In this document: positions 42,643-51,728 of the stretch, piece after piece
How the letters are laid out: each line of letters starts with the position of its first letter
Numbering within the stretch: position 1 is the first letter of the stretch
NCBI RefSeq assembly: GCF_017744695.1
Contig: NZ_JAGIAS010000005.1
Location: forward strand, 186,001-250,000
Reading direction: 5' to 3'
DNA length: 64,000 bases
From: Dyadobacter sp.
GTDB taxonomy: Bacteria; Bacteroidota; Bacteroidia; Cytophagales; Spirosomataceae
The notes under the pieces: model-generated
Databases searched by the model: none
Told to the model about the DNA's origin: nothing
What the model saw: only the letters and a program-made list of their open reading frames with translations
Program-made: the position numbers and the translations under genes

Positions 42643-44361
42643 ATGACCTTAGCTTTACGTTCTTTTGGTTGCATTGCCGCAGCTTCACTTCTCCTGTTTA
42701 GCTGCGCGGGCAGAAAACAATCCACACCTTCCGGCAGCCAGCTTGCGGGCACCGATTCGCAGGGCAAAGAGCTTTTTACTACGCATTGTGTTTCCTGCCA
42801 TGCCATGGAGCAGGAGGAAATCGGTCCGCGCCTTGGCGGGGTTACCCAGGTGCTTTCGGAGAAGGAGCTGATCGCGTTTATTAAAAATCCGAACCATGCG
42901 ATCGAGTCCGGTAATGCGCGGGCGGTGAGCCTCTCGAAGCGGTACAAGATGATTATGCCGCCATTCGATTTTTTGAAGGACGAAGAAATCCGTTCGATCC
43001 TACGCTACATTACTTCGGAGACGAAAGCGCACAATATAGCCCCGCTCGAAGTGAAACTCGATACGGCTTCGAATGCCCGCCTGGCGCAGCCCGTGATCAA
43101 GACCGGGTTGAGAATAGAACTGGAAGACTTTGTGACGATCCCGCCATCCAGCGATAAAATGCCACGCACGCGTATCGCGAACATGCGCCCGCACCCGTCG
43201 CAGGACGGCACGCTGTACGTCAGTGACCAGCGCGGCCTGATTTACAGGATCAGCGGAAAGGATGTGACGGCTTTCGTGGACCTACGGAACGAAGTTGAAA
43301 ATTTCGTCAACGAGCCTGGGCTGGGTACCGGCCTCGGTAGCTTCGCATTTCATCCCGATTATCTGCAGAATGGGTTGATCTACATTACCCACACGGAGGC
43401 TCCCAAGGGAAAACCTGCTGACTATTCTTACGATGACTCCATCAAAGTGGCATTACAGTGGGTGGTTTCGGAATGGAAGATCGACGATGTCAAAAGCCCG
43501 GTCTTTAAAGGTAAGCGACGGGAGTTGCTTCGAATCAATGTACCCAACGTGGTGCATGGTACGCAGGACATTGGCTTCAATCCCGAGGCGGCCAAAGGAG
43601 ACAGGGACTACGGCTTATTGTATATAGGTACCGGCGACGGCGGTTCGACGATCAGCAAATATCCTCAGCTGTGCCACAACCTGCATTCATTGCTTGGTAC
43701 GATCATCCGCATCGATCCGCTAGGGAATAACAGCAGAAACGGGCGTTACGGTATTCCTGCCGACAATCCGTTCGTGAACGAGAAGGGCGATGTTTATAAA
43801 GAAATATTTGCCTATGGTTTCCGTAACCCGCACCGCTTGGCATGGCATAATGGAAGGTTGTTCAGTGCCGAAGTGGGCGAGTCGAATTTTGAAGAAGTGA
43901 ACGTGATTGTGAAAGGGGGCGACTATGGCTGGAATGTGCGCGAAGGGAATTTTGGTATTTCTTCCAAAGACCTCAAAAATGTGTATCCCGTGCCTGCGAC
44001 TGAAACCGGGAAATTCGAAATGCCGTTTTTGCAATACGATCATATCGACGGGAATGCCATCAGCGGCGGGTACGTTTATGAAGGCCCGATAGCGGCTTTG
44101 ACCAATAAATATATCTTCGGGGACATCGTCAATGGCCGTATTTTTTATGCCAATATCGATCCGCAATTGAGTGACCACTCGGTGTACGAGCTGATGATTG
44201 CCCGGGACGGAAAAGACACAAACCTCATCGAAATGTCGGGTTCTAAGCGGGTTGATATCCGCATTGAATACAACCGCTTTACCAGGGAGTTGTACATCAT
44301 GACCAAAAGTGACGGTAAGATCCGGCGGGTGAGCAAAGCATATACGTTAAATCAGCCCTAA
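42643..44361 (+). CDS. PQQ-type sugar dehydrogenase with N-terminal cytochrome c domain
   Basis: A 572-residue lipoprotein (leader ends LLFSC at about residue 21). A cytochrome c domain follows with CVSCH (C49, C52, H53), and a Met ligand is likely in KMIMPPFDF. From about residue 160 the sequence is a glucose/sorbosone-dehydrogenase propeller: RIANMRPHPSQDGTLYVSDQ, then GLGTGLGSFAFHPDY, GTQDIGFNPEA, TGDGGST, FAYGFRNPHRLAWH and GEVG-like ends. Soluble PQQ-dependent enzymes of this type oxidise aldose sugars; the fused haem would accept the electrons. Whether PQQ itself is made by the organism cannot be seen here. It has its own promoter. Confidence 0.9.
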   Translation: MTLALRSFGCIAAASLLLFSCAGRKQSTPSGSQLAGTDSQGKELFTTHCVSCHAMEQEEIGPRLGGVTQVLSEKELIAFIKNPNHAIESGNARAVSLSKRYKMIMPPFDFLKDEEIRSILRYITSETKAHNIAPLEVKLDTASNARLAQPVIKTGLRIELEDFVTIPPSSDKMPRTRIANMRPHPSQDGTLYVSDQRGLIYRISGKDVTAFVDLRNEVENFVNEPGLGTGLGSFAFHPDYLQNGLIYITHTEAPKGKPADYSYDDSIKVALQWVVSEWKIDDVKSPVFKGKRRELLRINVPNVVHGTQDIGFNPEAAKGDRDYGLLYIGTGDGGSTISKYPQLCHNLHSLLGTIIRIDPLGNNSRNGRYGIPADNPFVNEKGDVYKEIFAYGFRNPHRLAWHNGRLFSAEVGESNFEEVNVIVKGGDYGWNVREGNFGISSKDLKNVYPVPATETGKFEMPFLQYDHIDGNAISGGYVYEGPIAALTNKYIFGDIVNGRIFYANIDPQLSDHSVYELMIARDGKDTNLIEMSGSKRVDIRIEYNRFTRELYIMTKSDGKIRRVSKAYTLNQP

Positions 44362-44468
44362 GGGCGCTAAATAGTTTGTAATGGCCGATAAATAATTGAA
44401 TTGTCCTGATTTTCAGTGGGCGTTGTTTCTTTGCGGCCCTCATTAAAACGAAAATCAGGACATCTATT

Positions 44469-44831
44469 ATGGCCAATGTTAAAACAGTACTCGACCAGTG
44501 GTCGGTAAAAGATCTCGAAGACAATTCCAGTATTAATGTACTCGTAGAAGGCTGCACGGAGCTCGGTAATAACGCACAACCGGGCGTGCAGATCATTTGC
44601 ATGGGGCAATACGTCACCTACGAACCCAACATTGTAGAGCAATGGGCTTACAAAGCCGGCAAGAAAGGCATTTCCGAATACTTGCTGGAAGACAAATCCT
44701 GGACTTATCATGAGGACCAGTATGTGAAGTACTTCCTGGTGCTGGGCAGCCCGCTCAAAGCACGCATTATCGTAAAAACGCGCAGCTCGAAGCCCAATAC
44801 AAGGGAATATGACCTGCCTTTCGAAGTCTGA
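44469..44831 (+). CDS. Hypothetical protein, first gene of an unknown cluster
   Basis: A 120-residue soluble protein I do not recognise. The first 20 residues (VKTVLDQWSVKDLEDNSSIN) look like a helix. The rest alternates strands with Gly/Asn turns (INVLVEGCTELGNNAQPGVQ, ICMGQYVTYEPNIVEQ, YVKYFLVLGSPLKARIIVKT), suggesting a small beta-sandwich. There is no signal peptide and no metal-binding pattern. TTTCTTTG, one mismatch from the -7 consensus, lies near 44425. It is followed after 35 bp by the membrane-protein gene and then the propeller-like gene; the three are probably one operon. Confidence 0.75.
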   Translation: MANVKTVLDQWSVKDLEDNSSINVLVEGCTELGNNAQPGVQIICMGQYVTYEPNIVEQWAYKAGKKGISEYLLEDKSWTYHEDQYVKYFLVLGSPLKARIIVKTRSSKPNTREYDLPFEV

Positions 44832-44866
44832 TTCGGAATAATCACTCACACACACATCTTACAGAA

Positions 44867-45571
44867 ATGATCAAGTTCACCTACCTCGCATTGCTGGGTA
44901 TTTTCTCCATCATTTTTCTGATTGCGGTAGTCTACTACCTCCTGAAACCTACCCCGGCCGGCGACAGTTCGGTGGGGTGGGCGCTTGGGATCTTCTACCT
45001 GGCCGGGTTGCTTGGCGTAGTGCTTCTGGCCGTCCTGTTTTGGAAAAACAAGGCCATTGGCCTGGCGATTCTCTGCATTCCGATGCTGTTTCTTCTGTTG
45101 CCGGCTATCCAGCGAGGAGCGAGAGATTTGTATGCCTGGTTTCCTGCTCAAAAGCGTAGCCCGCTGACATTACACATTACCAACAACACGCCGGCGCTCG
45201 TCAACGTCAAGTTGGAATGTTGGTTCGGTAAAAAGAACGGTGCACAGCAGTCTCTTTACAAAACACTGGAATTTACTTCAAAGCCGCTGGCGGTCGACCG
45301 GCACGTGCTTTCGGACTATGACGCGCAGTTGCTTTCATCGAAGTCCGCATTTGTACGGCTGGTATTCTTCGAATGCTTGCAACAAAGTGGTAACGGCTAC
45401 TCATTTGTCCGCGAGGTGCAGCCCTGCATGCAGTACCACGATGTGCCGGTCGAGGATTTTCGGGTGAAAGATTACCTGATCGCCATTGATGGCGAGAAGA
45501 ACTCGGAGGCATTTCAGGCGGAGGTCAGAAGGTTGAAAACGGATAGTCTTTACACGAACGGAGTGTTTTGA
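44867..45571 (+). CDS. Membrane protein of unknown function, second gene of the cluster
   Basis: A 234-residue protein with three N-terminal membrane helices: about 5-26 (LALLGIFSIIFLIAVVYYLL), 38-60 (LGIFYLAGLLGVVLLAVLFW) and 66-84 (IGLAILCIPMLFLLLPAI). The C-terminal ~140 residues are soluble and strand-rich (PLTLHITNNTPALVNVKLEC, then AFVRLVFFECLQQ and REVQPCMQYHDVPVEDFRV). No known domain is evident. It starts 35 bp after the 120-residue gene and ends 13 bp before the next gene. A sensor or envelope-anchored partner role is possible but unsupported. Confidence 0.78.
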   Translation: MIKFTYLALLGIFSIIFLIAVVYYLLKPTPAGDSSVGWALGIFYLAGLLGVVLLAVLFWKNKAIGLAILCIPMLFLLLPAIQRGARDLYAWFPAQKRSPLTLHITNNTPALVNVKLECWFGKKNGAQQSLYKTLEFTSKPLAVDRHVLSDYDAQLLSSKSAFVRLVFFECLQQSGNGYSFVREVQPCMQYHDVPVEDFRVKDYLIAIDGEKNSEAFQAEVRRLKTDSLYTNGVF

Positions 45572-45584
45572 AAATCGGAATTTT

Positions 45585-46493
45585 ATGAAATTGAACTTAT
45601 CGAAAATAATACCTTCGCCGCTCGATGTGCATTTACAGCTGGCATACGCGCTGGAAAGCACCGGCGCTTTTTTAATGGCCGACCGATGGAAAATACTGCT
45701 TTTATGGCCCAATGGCTCCACGGAACTGATCTGGCAAACTACCGACGAGGATGTCGCATACAAATGTAGAGGCTTTTTCGACGACAGGCTCACCGACTCG
45801 CTTTACGACGAAATCAGGAAGTTGAGAAATGGCTTTCGGTTGCTTTCAAAAGAAGATTATCAGCGTATCGAGGCATCTGAACTTTACAAAACAACCAACA
45901 CGCTGCCGATACTTCTGGAGGCGCATGATGGAACGTGGATTGCTCTTGGGGGAAAGAAATTCTCGATTTTGAAATTGAACGAAGGACATGTCGACGAACT
46001 TGCCACAACGAAAACCAAAGGCAAGGACCCGATTTGCCAGGCTTTGCACCCCAGTCAGAACCTGATCGCTTACGGAACCAACTACGGTGAACTATTTGCC
46101 CAGCCATTTGACAGGACCCAGTTTGGAAAAACGATTAAAATCGGGCAGCTTCCCAACACTTGTTACCAGATAACTTTTACGGAGGACGGCAAAAGAATGT
46201 TTGTAGGAGGCCTGGGTTACGTGAAAGTGTTTGACTACGACGGCAAAGGTTTTACGGAAATTGCATCGATTTCCTCGGCACTGAGGTCCTTCGAATTGGT
46301 GAAAGACTACCTGGTACTCAACAAGGGAATGCATGGCATCGATGTCATAAATGTAGCAGATAAGCCGCAGCGGGTGAGTTCAATGGATTTGCCATTTTCA
46401 ATCGATAAAATGTTCTGCCTCGCCCGGCAAAAAACCTTTTTGCTGACTTCCGGATCCACGAACGAATGGGCATTACTTGACTGGACGGCGTAA
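45585..46493 (+). CDS. Propeller-like protein of unknown function, third gene of the cluster
   Basis: A 302-residue cytoplasmic-looking protein with no leader or membrane helix. The first 100 residues are mixed helix/strand (LSKIIPSPLDVHLQLAYALE). From about residue 105 there are four or five repeats with WD40/YVTN-like features: GTWIALGGKKFSILKLNEG, QALHPSQNLIAYGTNYGELF, QITFTEDGKRMFVGGLGYVK, then VFDYDGKGF and LNKGMHGIDVINVADKPQRV. I read this as a short beta propeller. The gene overlaps nothing but abuts a convergent esterase gene directly (46493/46494). It is the last gene of the unknown three-gene unit. Confidence 0.78.
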   Translation: MKLNLSKIIPSPLDVHLQLAYALESTGAFLMADRWKILLLWPNGSTELIWQTTDEDVAYKCRGFFDDRLTDSLYDEIRKLRNGFRLLSKEDYQRIEASELYKTTNTLPILLEAHDGTWIALGGKKFSILKLNEGHVDELATTKTKGKDPICQALHPSQNLIAYGTNYGELFAQPFDRTQFGKTIKIGQLPNTCYQITFTEDGKRMFVGGLGYVKVFDYDGKGFTEIASISSALRSFELVKDYLVLNKGMHGIDVINVADKPQRVSSMDLPFSIDKMFCLARQKTFLLTSGSTNEWALLDWTA

Positions 46494-47219
46494 CTACAAG
46501 TAAATCTTCACCATTTCGCGCCAGTACCTCGGCCGGTGCGCCTCATCGTCCCAAATGTAAAATTGGTGCGGCACGCTGAGCTGATGCAGCGAATCGCTTA
46601 AATGTCGGTTATTGTCCAGAAAGGTGTCCTCGCGCCCGATCACGAGCGTGATTTCCATTTCCCTCAGTTGTTGAAGCAACTTGGGGTCTGAAATGCCCGG
46701 TACAAAGTGGTTAGGCATGTTGTAATAGATGTTTTCATCAAAATACCCGTCAAACAAGTCGGCGAAATAGGGTAGCGGCTGCGTGAGATCGTAGCGCGCG
46801 CTCATGCCAACGACTTTGGTAAAAATGTCGGGATGCTTGAATGCGATATTCACCGCATGATACCCGCCGAGGCTGCAACCGGCCGCTATCAGTTCACGTT
46901 TTTTGTTCTGTGTACGGATAAACGGGATTACTTCTTCCAGAATGTATTTTTCGTAAAGTATATGGCGGGCAATGCGCTGCGGCGGTGGTGAATCGGAATA
47001 AAAACTTTCGCTATCGATGCTGTCGACGCAATAGACCTGTATGTAACCGGCGTCGATCTTCTCTTTCATGGCGTCGATCACCCTCCAGTTTTCAAAATCG
47101 TAAAAATGGGCTGAGCGTGTCGGGAAAAATATGACGGGTGTTCCCGAGTGACCGAATACAAGCATTTCCATTGACCTGCCCAAAATCGGACTACACCACT
47201 TGTGGTACGCTCTTTCCAT
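46494..47219 (-). CDS. Esterase-family alpha/beta hydrolase
   Basis: A 241-residue cytoplasmic esterase of the putative-esterase (esterase D-like) family. The catalytic Ser is in AAGCSLGGYHAVN, the Asp in LVIGREDTFLDNN, the His in DDEAHRPRYW. The N-terminal VFGHSGTPVIFFPTRSAHFY is typical of the Bacteroidota short esterase branch. No signal peptide is visible. It lies 15 bp downstream of the SGNH hydrolase gene on the same strand; the two are probably co-transcribed. The substrate is unknown. Confidence 0.9.
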   Translation of the reverse strand: MERAYHKWCSPILGRSMEMLVFGHSGTPVIFFPTRSAHFYDFENWRVIDAMKEKIDAGYIQVYCVDSIDSESFYSDSPPPQRIARHILYEKYILEEVIPFIRTQNKKRELIAAGCSLGGYHAVNIAFKHPDIFTKVVGMSARYDLTQPLPYFADLFDGYFDENIYYNMPNHFVPGISDPKLLQQLREMEITLVIGREDTFLDNNRHLSDSLHQLSVPHQFYIWDDEAHRPRYWREMVKIYL

Positions 47220-47234
47220 AGCAAAGAGGTTTGT

Positions 47235-47852
47235 TTAAGAAGTTTTTTGAAGTGCCCCGTTAACGGCGTATAAGTTTTCACTGATCACTTTCTTCCAAAT
47301 TGCGTACCCATCCGCGCTCAGATGCAGTCCATCCGCCTCAAAAAGCGACTTGCGCGGATAGCCCTGATAGTTTACCATCAGCGGGAAAATATCGATATAA
47401 TGCTGCTGCGGGTCCTTTTCGATTTCCTCGCGGATCAACTCATTGGTTGCTCTGATGGAAGCGATAATGTCCCATCGCTGCAAGCTGGGTTTGATCGACA
47501 CAAAAAAGCAGGGAATATCTCCGAAACGCGCCCGGATCAGGGTAATGAGCTGGCGGTAAAACAGCAATACTTCGGTCGGATGACGACCATCGCCCAGGTC
47601 GTTGTCACCCGCGTAAATGACTATGCGCGCCGGGGCCGTTACGGTGGTCATAATACGTTCGAAAAACCAAACGCAAGCCGCCAGCGTCGAGCCGCCGAAG
47701 CCCAGGTTAATGGGTTTCAGTTCAGCAAAATCCTGGTACAAACCCGTCCACAATGTAAAGCTCGAACTTCCGTAGAAGATCGTATCTGGTTCATAGTTTA
47801 ATGTGGATCGTTCTTTTTCGACTCTTTGTACTTCCTCTTCGTACCAGACCAT
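47235..47852 (-). CDS. SGNH/GDSL-type hydrolase
   Basis: A 205-residue SGNH-fold hydrolase. The four blocks are: I, TIFYGSSSFTLW (the nucleophile Ser in a GSS that replaces GDS); II, LGFGGSTLAAC; III, YAGDNDLGDG with the oxyanion Asn; V, DGLHLSADGYAIW with the Asp and His. All catalytic residues are therefore in place. The ATG at 47852 (MVWYEEEVQ) is the usual start in this family; an upstream TTG adds a Gln/Asn-rich leader. It is not exported. It probably deacylates a small substrate and is coupled to the esterase gene downstream. Confidence 0.88.
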   Translation of the reverse strand: MVWYEEEVQRVEKERSTLNYEPDTIFYGSSSFTLWTGLYQDFAELKPINLGFGGSTLAACVWFFERIMTTVTAPARIVIYAGDNDLGDGRHPTEVLLFYRQLITLIRARFGDIPCFFVSIKPSLQRWDIIASIRATNELIREEIEKDPQQHYIDIFPLMVNYQGYPRKSLFEADGLHLSADGYAIWKKVISENLYAVNGALQKTS

Positions 47853-48076
47853 ATTTTCCTGATTTTCGGTATCTCGCTGATTTTGGGCGTTCAACTGTAA
47901 AAATAAGTACGGGAAATTAACATATGGTTAAATAATGGTCACCGGAATGAGAATTATCACAAAATCAGGCAGATCGTCGTCGGAGTACTACAAGAAATAT
48001 AATTTTTTATAAATCGGTTACAACCATCGGCCTATGTTCGGTTTCTCTGCATTATAATTCAAAAACTACTATTGGC

Positions 48077-48499
48077 ATGAAAAGAACGATTTTACTCGCA
48101 TTGATCTGTATTGCAGCTATTTCCTGTGATAAAAAGGATGAGGCCGCACCTCAGGCTGACCTGAATCCGACCAGCCTGACCTACCAGAAGGCAGCAACGG
48201 TTCGTACTTCCGGCAGCGATCTGAAAGTGGAGCTCAAAGAAGTGGCCGACAGCCGCTGCCCGATGAACGCTAACTGCGTTTCGATGGGAAGCGCAAAATT
48301 GGTGCTCGCGATCTCCGATGCTTCGAATCAGGTGAATGTGAATTTCGAATTCAAGGGTGATTCCAAAAACCAGCAAGGTTTCAAGCTGGGCGGAACAGAG
48401 TACGTACTGACTATCTCGGAGGTACTTCCTTACCCCGAACTTCCCAAATCACCCAAGCTGGAAGATTACAAGATTGGAGTATCCATCGAAAAAAAGTAA
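48077..48499 (+). CDS. Small hypothetical lipoprotein
   Basis: A 140-residue lipoprotein: leader ICIAAISC, with the lipidated Cys at residue 17. The mature part contains a Cys pair (SRCPMNANCVSMG) that may form a disulfide, and strand-rich segments (AKLVLAISDASNQVNVNFEF, KLGGTEYVLTISEVLPY). Similar small Bacteroidota lipoproteins are known as hypothetical families only. It stands alone with a clear terminator downstream. The role is unknown. Confidence 0.75.
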   Translation: MKRTILLALICIAAISCDKKDEAAPQADLNPTSLTYQKAATVRTSGSDLKVELKEVADSRCPMNANCVSMGSAKLVLAISDASNQVNVNFEFKGDSKNQQGFKLGGTEYVLTISEVLPYPELPKSPKLEDYKIGVSIEKK

Positions 48500-48527
48500 T
48501 AGATTCAGATTTGGTGTGAAGTGCAGT

Positions 48528-48560
48528 AAAAGGAGTCAGGGCTATCCTGGCTCCTTTTCT
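48528..48560 (+). terminator. Rho-independent terminator
   Basis: AAAAGGAGTCAGG pairs with CCTGGCTCCTTTT (one G-U pair) around loop GCTAT, followed by TCTC and ATTTTT, 29 bp after the small lipoprotein gene. Confidence 0.85.
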
Positions 48561-48635
48561 CATTTTTGGCCTTTCAGATGCTCCTAATGCGATTTGTTCG
48601 TAACTTGAACGTTTCAAAAACCCATTAACCAGCCA

Positions 48636-49568
48636 ATGAAGCATATTTTTTCAAGACGGGAGGCGTTGGCCGGACTGGCTGCCGCCGGTGCCGGACTGGC
48701 ATTGACCCCGTTTTCTTCCTCAGCCCATAACGATCTCAAAATGATACTGGAAAGAAAAATCCCGTCGACCGGAGAAGCACTGCCGGTCGTAGGCCTGGGT
48801 TCCTGGCAACAATTCGACGTTGGATCCGGCGCTTCCGAGCGTGCGCCATTAAGGGAAGTTTTGAAAAAAATGCAGGAAATGGGTGGAAAGCTGATCGATG
48901 CTTCACCGATGTACGGGCGGGCCGAGCAGGTAATCGGCGACCTGACTACGGATTTGAAGCTGAACGAACAATTTTTCTTTGCGACAAAAGTATGGACAAC
49001 CGGCAAACAGGAGGGGATCGACCAGATGAACGCTTCGTTGCGGAAAATGGGACGGAAAAAGATCGACCTGATGCAGGTGCATAATTTGCAGGACTGGGAA
49101 ACGCATCTTAAAACGCTCCGGGATTGGAAAATGGCCGGAAAGGTTCGCTACATCGGGATTACCCATTATACCGATGCCTCCCACGCACGCCTGGAACAGA
49201 TTGTGAAATCGGAAAACATTGATTTTGTACAATTCAACTATTCCATACGTTCACGAAACGCGGAAAAGAGCCTGCTGAAAGCTGCCAGGGATAAAGGCGT
49301 GGCGGTGATTATTAACGAGCCGTTCGAGCAGGGTGCATTGTTCCGCGCAGTAAAAGGGAAGGAGTTGCCTGCTTGGGCGGGCGATTACGATGTTAAAAGC
49401 TGGGCGCAGTTTTTTCTGAAATATATTGTCAGTAATGAGGCGGTCACCTGCGTAATACCAGGCACTTCTGATGTGAAGCACCTGGTAGACAATCTGGGCG
49501 CCGGCGAAGGTCGCTTACCCGATGAAGCGGGCCGGAAGAAAATGCGCGAGTGGATGGCAGGAATTTGA
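48636..49568 (+). CDS. Exported aldo/keto reductase
   Basis: A 310-residue NADPH-dependent aldo/keto reductase with twin-arginine-like leader SRREALAGLAAAGAGL. The TIM barrel begins LPVVGLGSWQQFD and holds the catalytic tetrad: Asp in LIDASPMYG with the Tyr, Lys in FFATKVW and His in DLMQVHNLQDW. The cofactor end (VTCVIPGTSDVKHLVDNLGA) matches the IPGT type of AKRs. Leaders on cofactor-binding enzymes imply export in folded form. It ends directly at the convergent quinoprotein gene (49568/49569). Sugar or keto-sugar substrates would fit the neighbourhood, but this is inference. Confidence 0.9.
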   Translation: MKHIFSRREALAGLAAAGAGLALTPFSSSAHNDLKMILERKIPSTGEALPVVGLGSWQQFDVGSGASERAPLREVLKKMQEMGGKLIDASPMYGRAEQVIGDLTTDLKLNEQFFFATKVWTTGKQEGIDQMNASLRKMGRKKIDLMQVHNLQDWETHLKTLRDWKMAGKVRYIGITHYTDASHARLEQIVKSENIDFVQFNYSIRSRNAEKSLLKAARDKGVAVIINEPFEQGALFRAVKGKELPAWAGDYDVKSWAQFFLKYIVSNEAVTCVIPGTSDVKHLVDNLGAGEGRLPDEAGRKKMREWMAGI

Positions 49569-51698
49569 CTATTCCAATGCGAAAGCCACATACTGATTAC
49601 CCTTTCTGGTACCCAGCTTGGTACCGCCGCAGGCAATCACCACATATTGCTTTCCATTCACTTCATACGTGGCCGGCGTAGCAAACCCGGCAGCCGGCAA
49701 TTGCGTTTCCCACAGCAATTTGCCGGTTTTTTTATCAAATGCCCTGAACTTCCCGTCCTTGGTGGCTGCAATGAAAAGCAGCCCACTGGCTGTAACCACT
49801 GGCCCGCCGTAGTTTTCGGTGCCGGTCGTGGGTACGCCCTTTGCTTTGAGGGATTCCACTTCTCCGAATGGTATTTTCCAAAGGAACTTGCCGGTGTTCA
49901 GATCGATCGCGTTGAGTGTACCCCACGGCGGTGAAATCGCGGGCAGGCCATTGGCATCCAGGAATTTATTATAACCAGTGCTCTGATAAGGCAGATATAC
50001 CTTCCGGGAAGCAGGCGTTTCCGAAACGGCCTCCACTTTTTCATCACCAAACAAGAATGAAACCAAGGCCTGCTTTTCGTCGGCCGTCAGCATCGTGAAG
50101 CCAGGCATCATACCTTTGCCGGAGCTGACCAGCTGGTTCACGAATGCCTTGTCGCGACGAGTGCCGATGTCCACAAGCGATGGATAGCCGCTTTTTGCAT
50201 TACCTTTCCTTTGGGGGCCGTGGCAGGTTACGCAGTACGTGGTGTAAACCTTTTCGCCCGGAGTGAGGTTGGACAACTCACTCTCTTTCGGCGTGTCTTT
50301 CATCGTCAGAATCCACGCCATTTCGTTGCTGTTCACATACAAAATTCCTTCGTTCGGGTCGGCTGCTGCGCCACCCCATTCCGCGCCGCCATCGAAGCCG
50401 GGCAGGATCACTGTGCCTTCTTTGCTTGGTGCGGCAAAAAGGGCTTTTTTGTAGCCTTTGAATTTGATTTTCAATGAGTCGCGGTCGGGCGCGTGGACGC
50501 TGATGTCGTTCTCGGTAAGGGTGTAAGCTTGCCGTGCATAAGGGGCTGGCTTGGTGGGCACGGGCTGGGTCGGCCAGGGATATTCGCCCGGTAATGTACT
50601 CTTAGGCGCGGGAACCTCCTTGATTGGGAACAATGGATTGCCCGTTACCCGGTCGAACAGGAACACATAGCCTTGTTTGCTGACTTGCGCTACGGCGTCG
50701 ATCTTGCGTGGTTTGCCGTTGGCACCGGTTTGCGTGACGGTAATCAGGTTGGGCGGCGCGGGAAGATCCCGATCCCAGAGATCGTGGTGCATGGTCTGGT
50801 AATGCCACAGGCGCTTGCCGGTGCGCGCGTCGAGTGCTAGCAGGCAGTTGGCAAACAGGTTGGTTCCTCTGCGTTTACCACCGTAAAAATCGTAACCCGC
50901 TGAGCCCGTAGGTACATACAAAATGCCGCGCTTGCGGTCGATGGCCGTGCCTGCCCAGTTATTGGCTGCACCGGTGAAAGTGTTTTTGTATGCGTCGGGC
51001 GGGAATGTTTCATAGCCGAACTCGCCAGGATAGGGGATGGTATGGAACGTCCATACGAGCTTTCCGGTGCGTACATTGAATGCCCGCAGGTCACCCGGTG
51101 CAGCGTCGGAATCTTCCGAAAGCCTCAACGGCATAATGATCAGATCCTCGAAAATCGTTCCGGGCGTATTGGAAACCATATATTTGTTTTTAGCGGTTTC
51201 AGGCAGTCCCGTATGGAGGTCAATGCGTCCGTTGTCACCAAAGCTCTCAATCACTTTCCCCGTGCGTGCGTCGAGGGCGTACAGGTATGAGCCCATGGCG
51301 TGCATGATGCGCTTGTCGTTTCCGTCTTCCCAATAGGTGAGACCGCGGCTGGTATTGGAGCCGTTTTTGGATTTATCACCAAATATCCATAGCTGCTTGC
51401 CGGTGGCCGCGTCGAGCGCAAAAGCCTGCACAGTAGCGGTAACCCCGTAAAGCACGCCATTCACGATGATCGGGTTCACCTGGGTTTGCCCCGAGTCGGG
51501 CATCGACCAGGTCCAGGCTACTTTCAGGTTTTTAACATTATCCTTATTGATTTGCGTCAACGGGGAGAAGTGGTTGCGGTCGGGGCCGCCGAGGTACTCG
51601 CGCCATTCGCGCTGGTCGTCATTTAAGTTGGAAATAGATTGTGCGCCAGCCAGTATCAAAGCGAGGCCGCCGATACACCACGATAAGGGTTTTAACAT
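49569..51698 (-). CDS. PQQ-dependent membrane-bound dehydrogenase-type propeller with cytochrome c insert
   Basis: A 709-residue exported quinoprotein. After a hydrophobic leader come eight PQQ-propeller-type blades: YLGGPDRNHFSPLTQINKDN, LWIFGDKSKNGSNTSRGLTYW, LVWTFHTIPYPGEFGYETFP, and the late IDLNTGKFLWKIPFGEV and FRAFDKKTGKLLWETQLPAAG. Between blades (about residues 475-560) lies a small cytochrome c domain with CVTCH (C489, C492, H493) and a probable Met ligand in GMMPGFTML. It resembles quinate/glucose dehydrogenases that lack the five-helix membrane anchor. Electrons from a sugar or cyclitol would pass to the internal haem. The adjacent minus-strand gene upstream is the sialate O-acetylesterase (31 bp), suggesting one transcript. 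Confidence 0.9.
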   Translation of the reverse strand: MLKPLSWCIGGLALILAGAQSISNLNDDQREWREYLGGPDRNHFSPLTQINKDNVKNLKVAWTWSMPDSGQTQVNPIIVNGVLYGVTATVQAFALDAATGKQLWIFGDKSKNGSNTSRGLTYWEDGNDKRIMHAMGSYLYALDARTGKVIESFGDNGRIDLHTGLPETAKNKYMVSNTPGTIFEDLIIMPLRLSEDSDAAPGDLRAFNVRTGKLVWTFHTIPYPGEFGYETFPPDAYKNTFTGAANNWAGTAIDRKRGILYVPTGSAGYDFYGGKRRGTNLFANCLLALDARTGKRLWHYQTMHHDLWDRDLPAPPNLITVTQTGANGKPRKIDAVAQVSKQGYVFLFDRVTGNPLFPIKEVPAPKSTLPGEYPWPTQPVPTKPAPYARQAYTLTENDISVHAPDRDSLKIKFKGYKKALFAAPSKEGTVILPGFDGGAEWGGAAADPNEGILYVNSNEMAWILTMKDTPKESELSNLTPGEKVYTTYCVTCHGPQRKGNAKSGYPSLVDIGTRRDKAFVNQLVSSGKGMMPGFTMLTADEKQALVSFLFGDEKVEAVSETPASRKVYLPYQSTGYNKFLDANGLPAISPPWGTLNAIDLNTGKFLWKIPFGEVESLKAKGVPTTGTENYGGPVVTASGLLFIAATKDGKFRAFDKKTGKLLWETQLPAAGFATPATYEVNGKQYVVIACGGTKLGTRKGNQYVAFALE

Positions 51699-51728
51699 AC
51701 AAACTTCAAGAATCAGGTAGAAAGAAGG

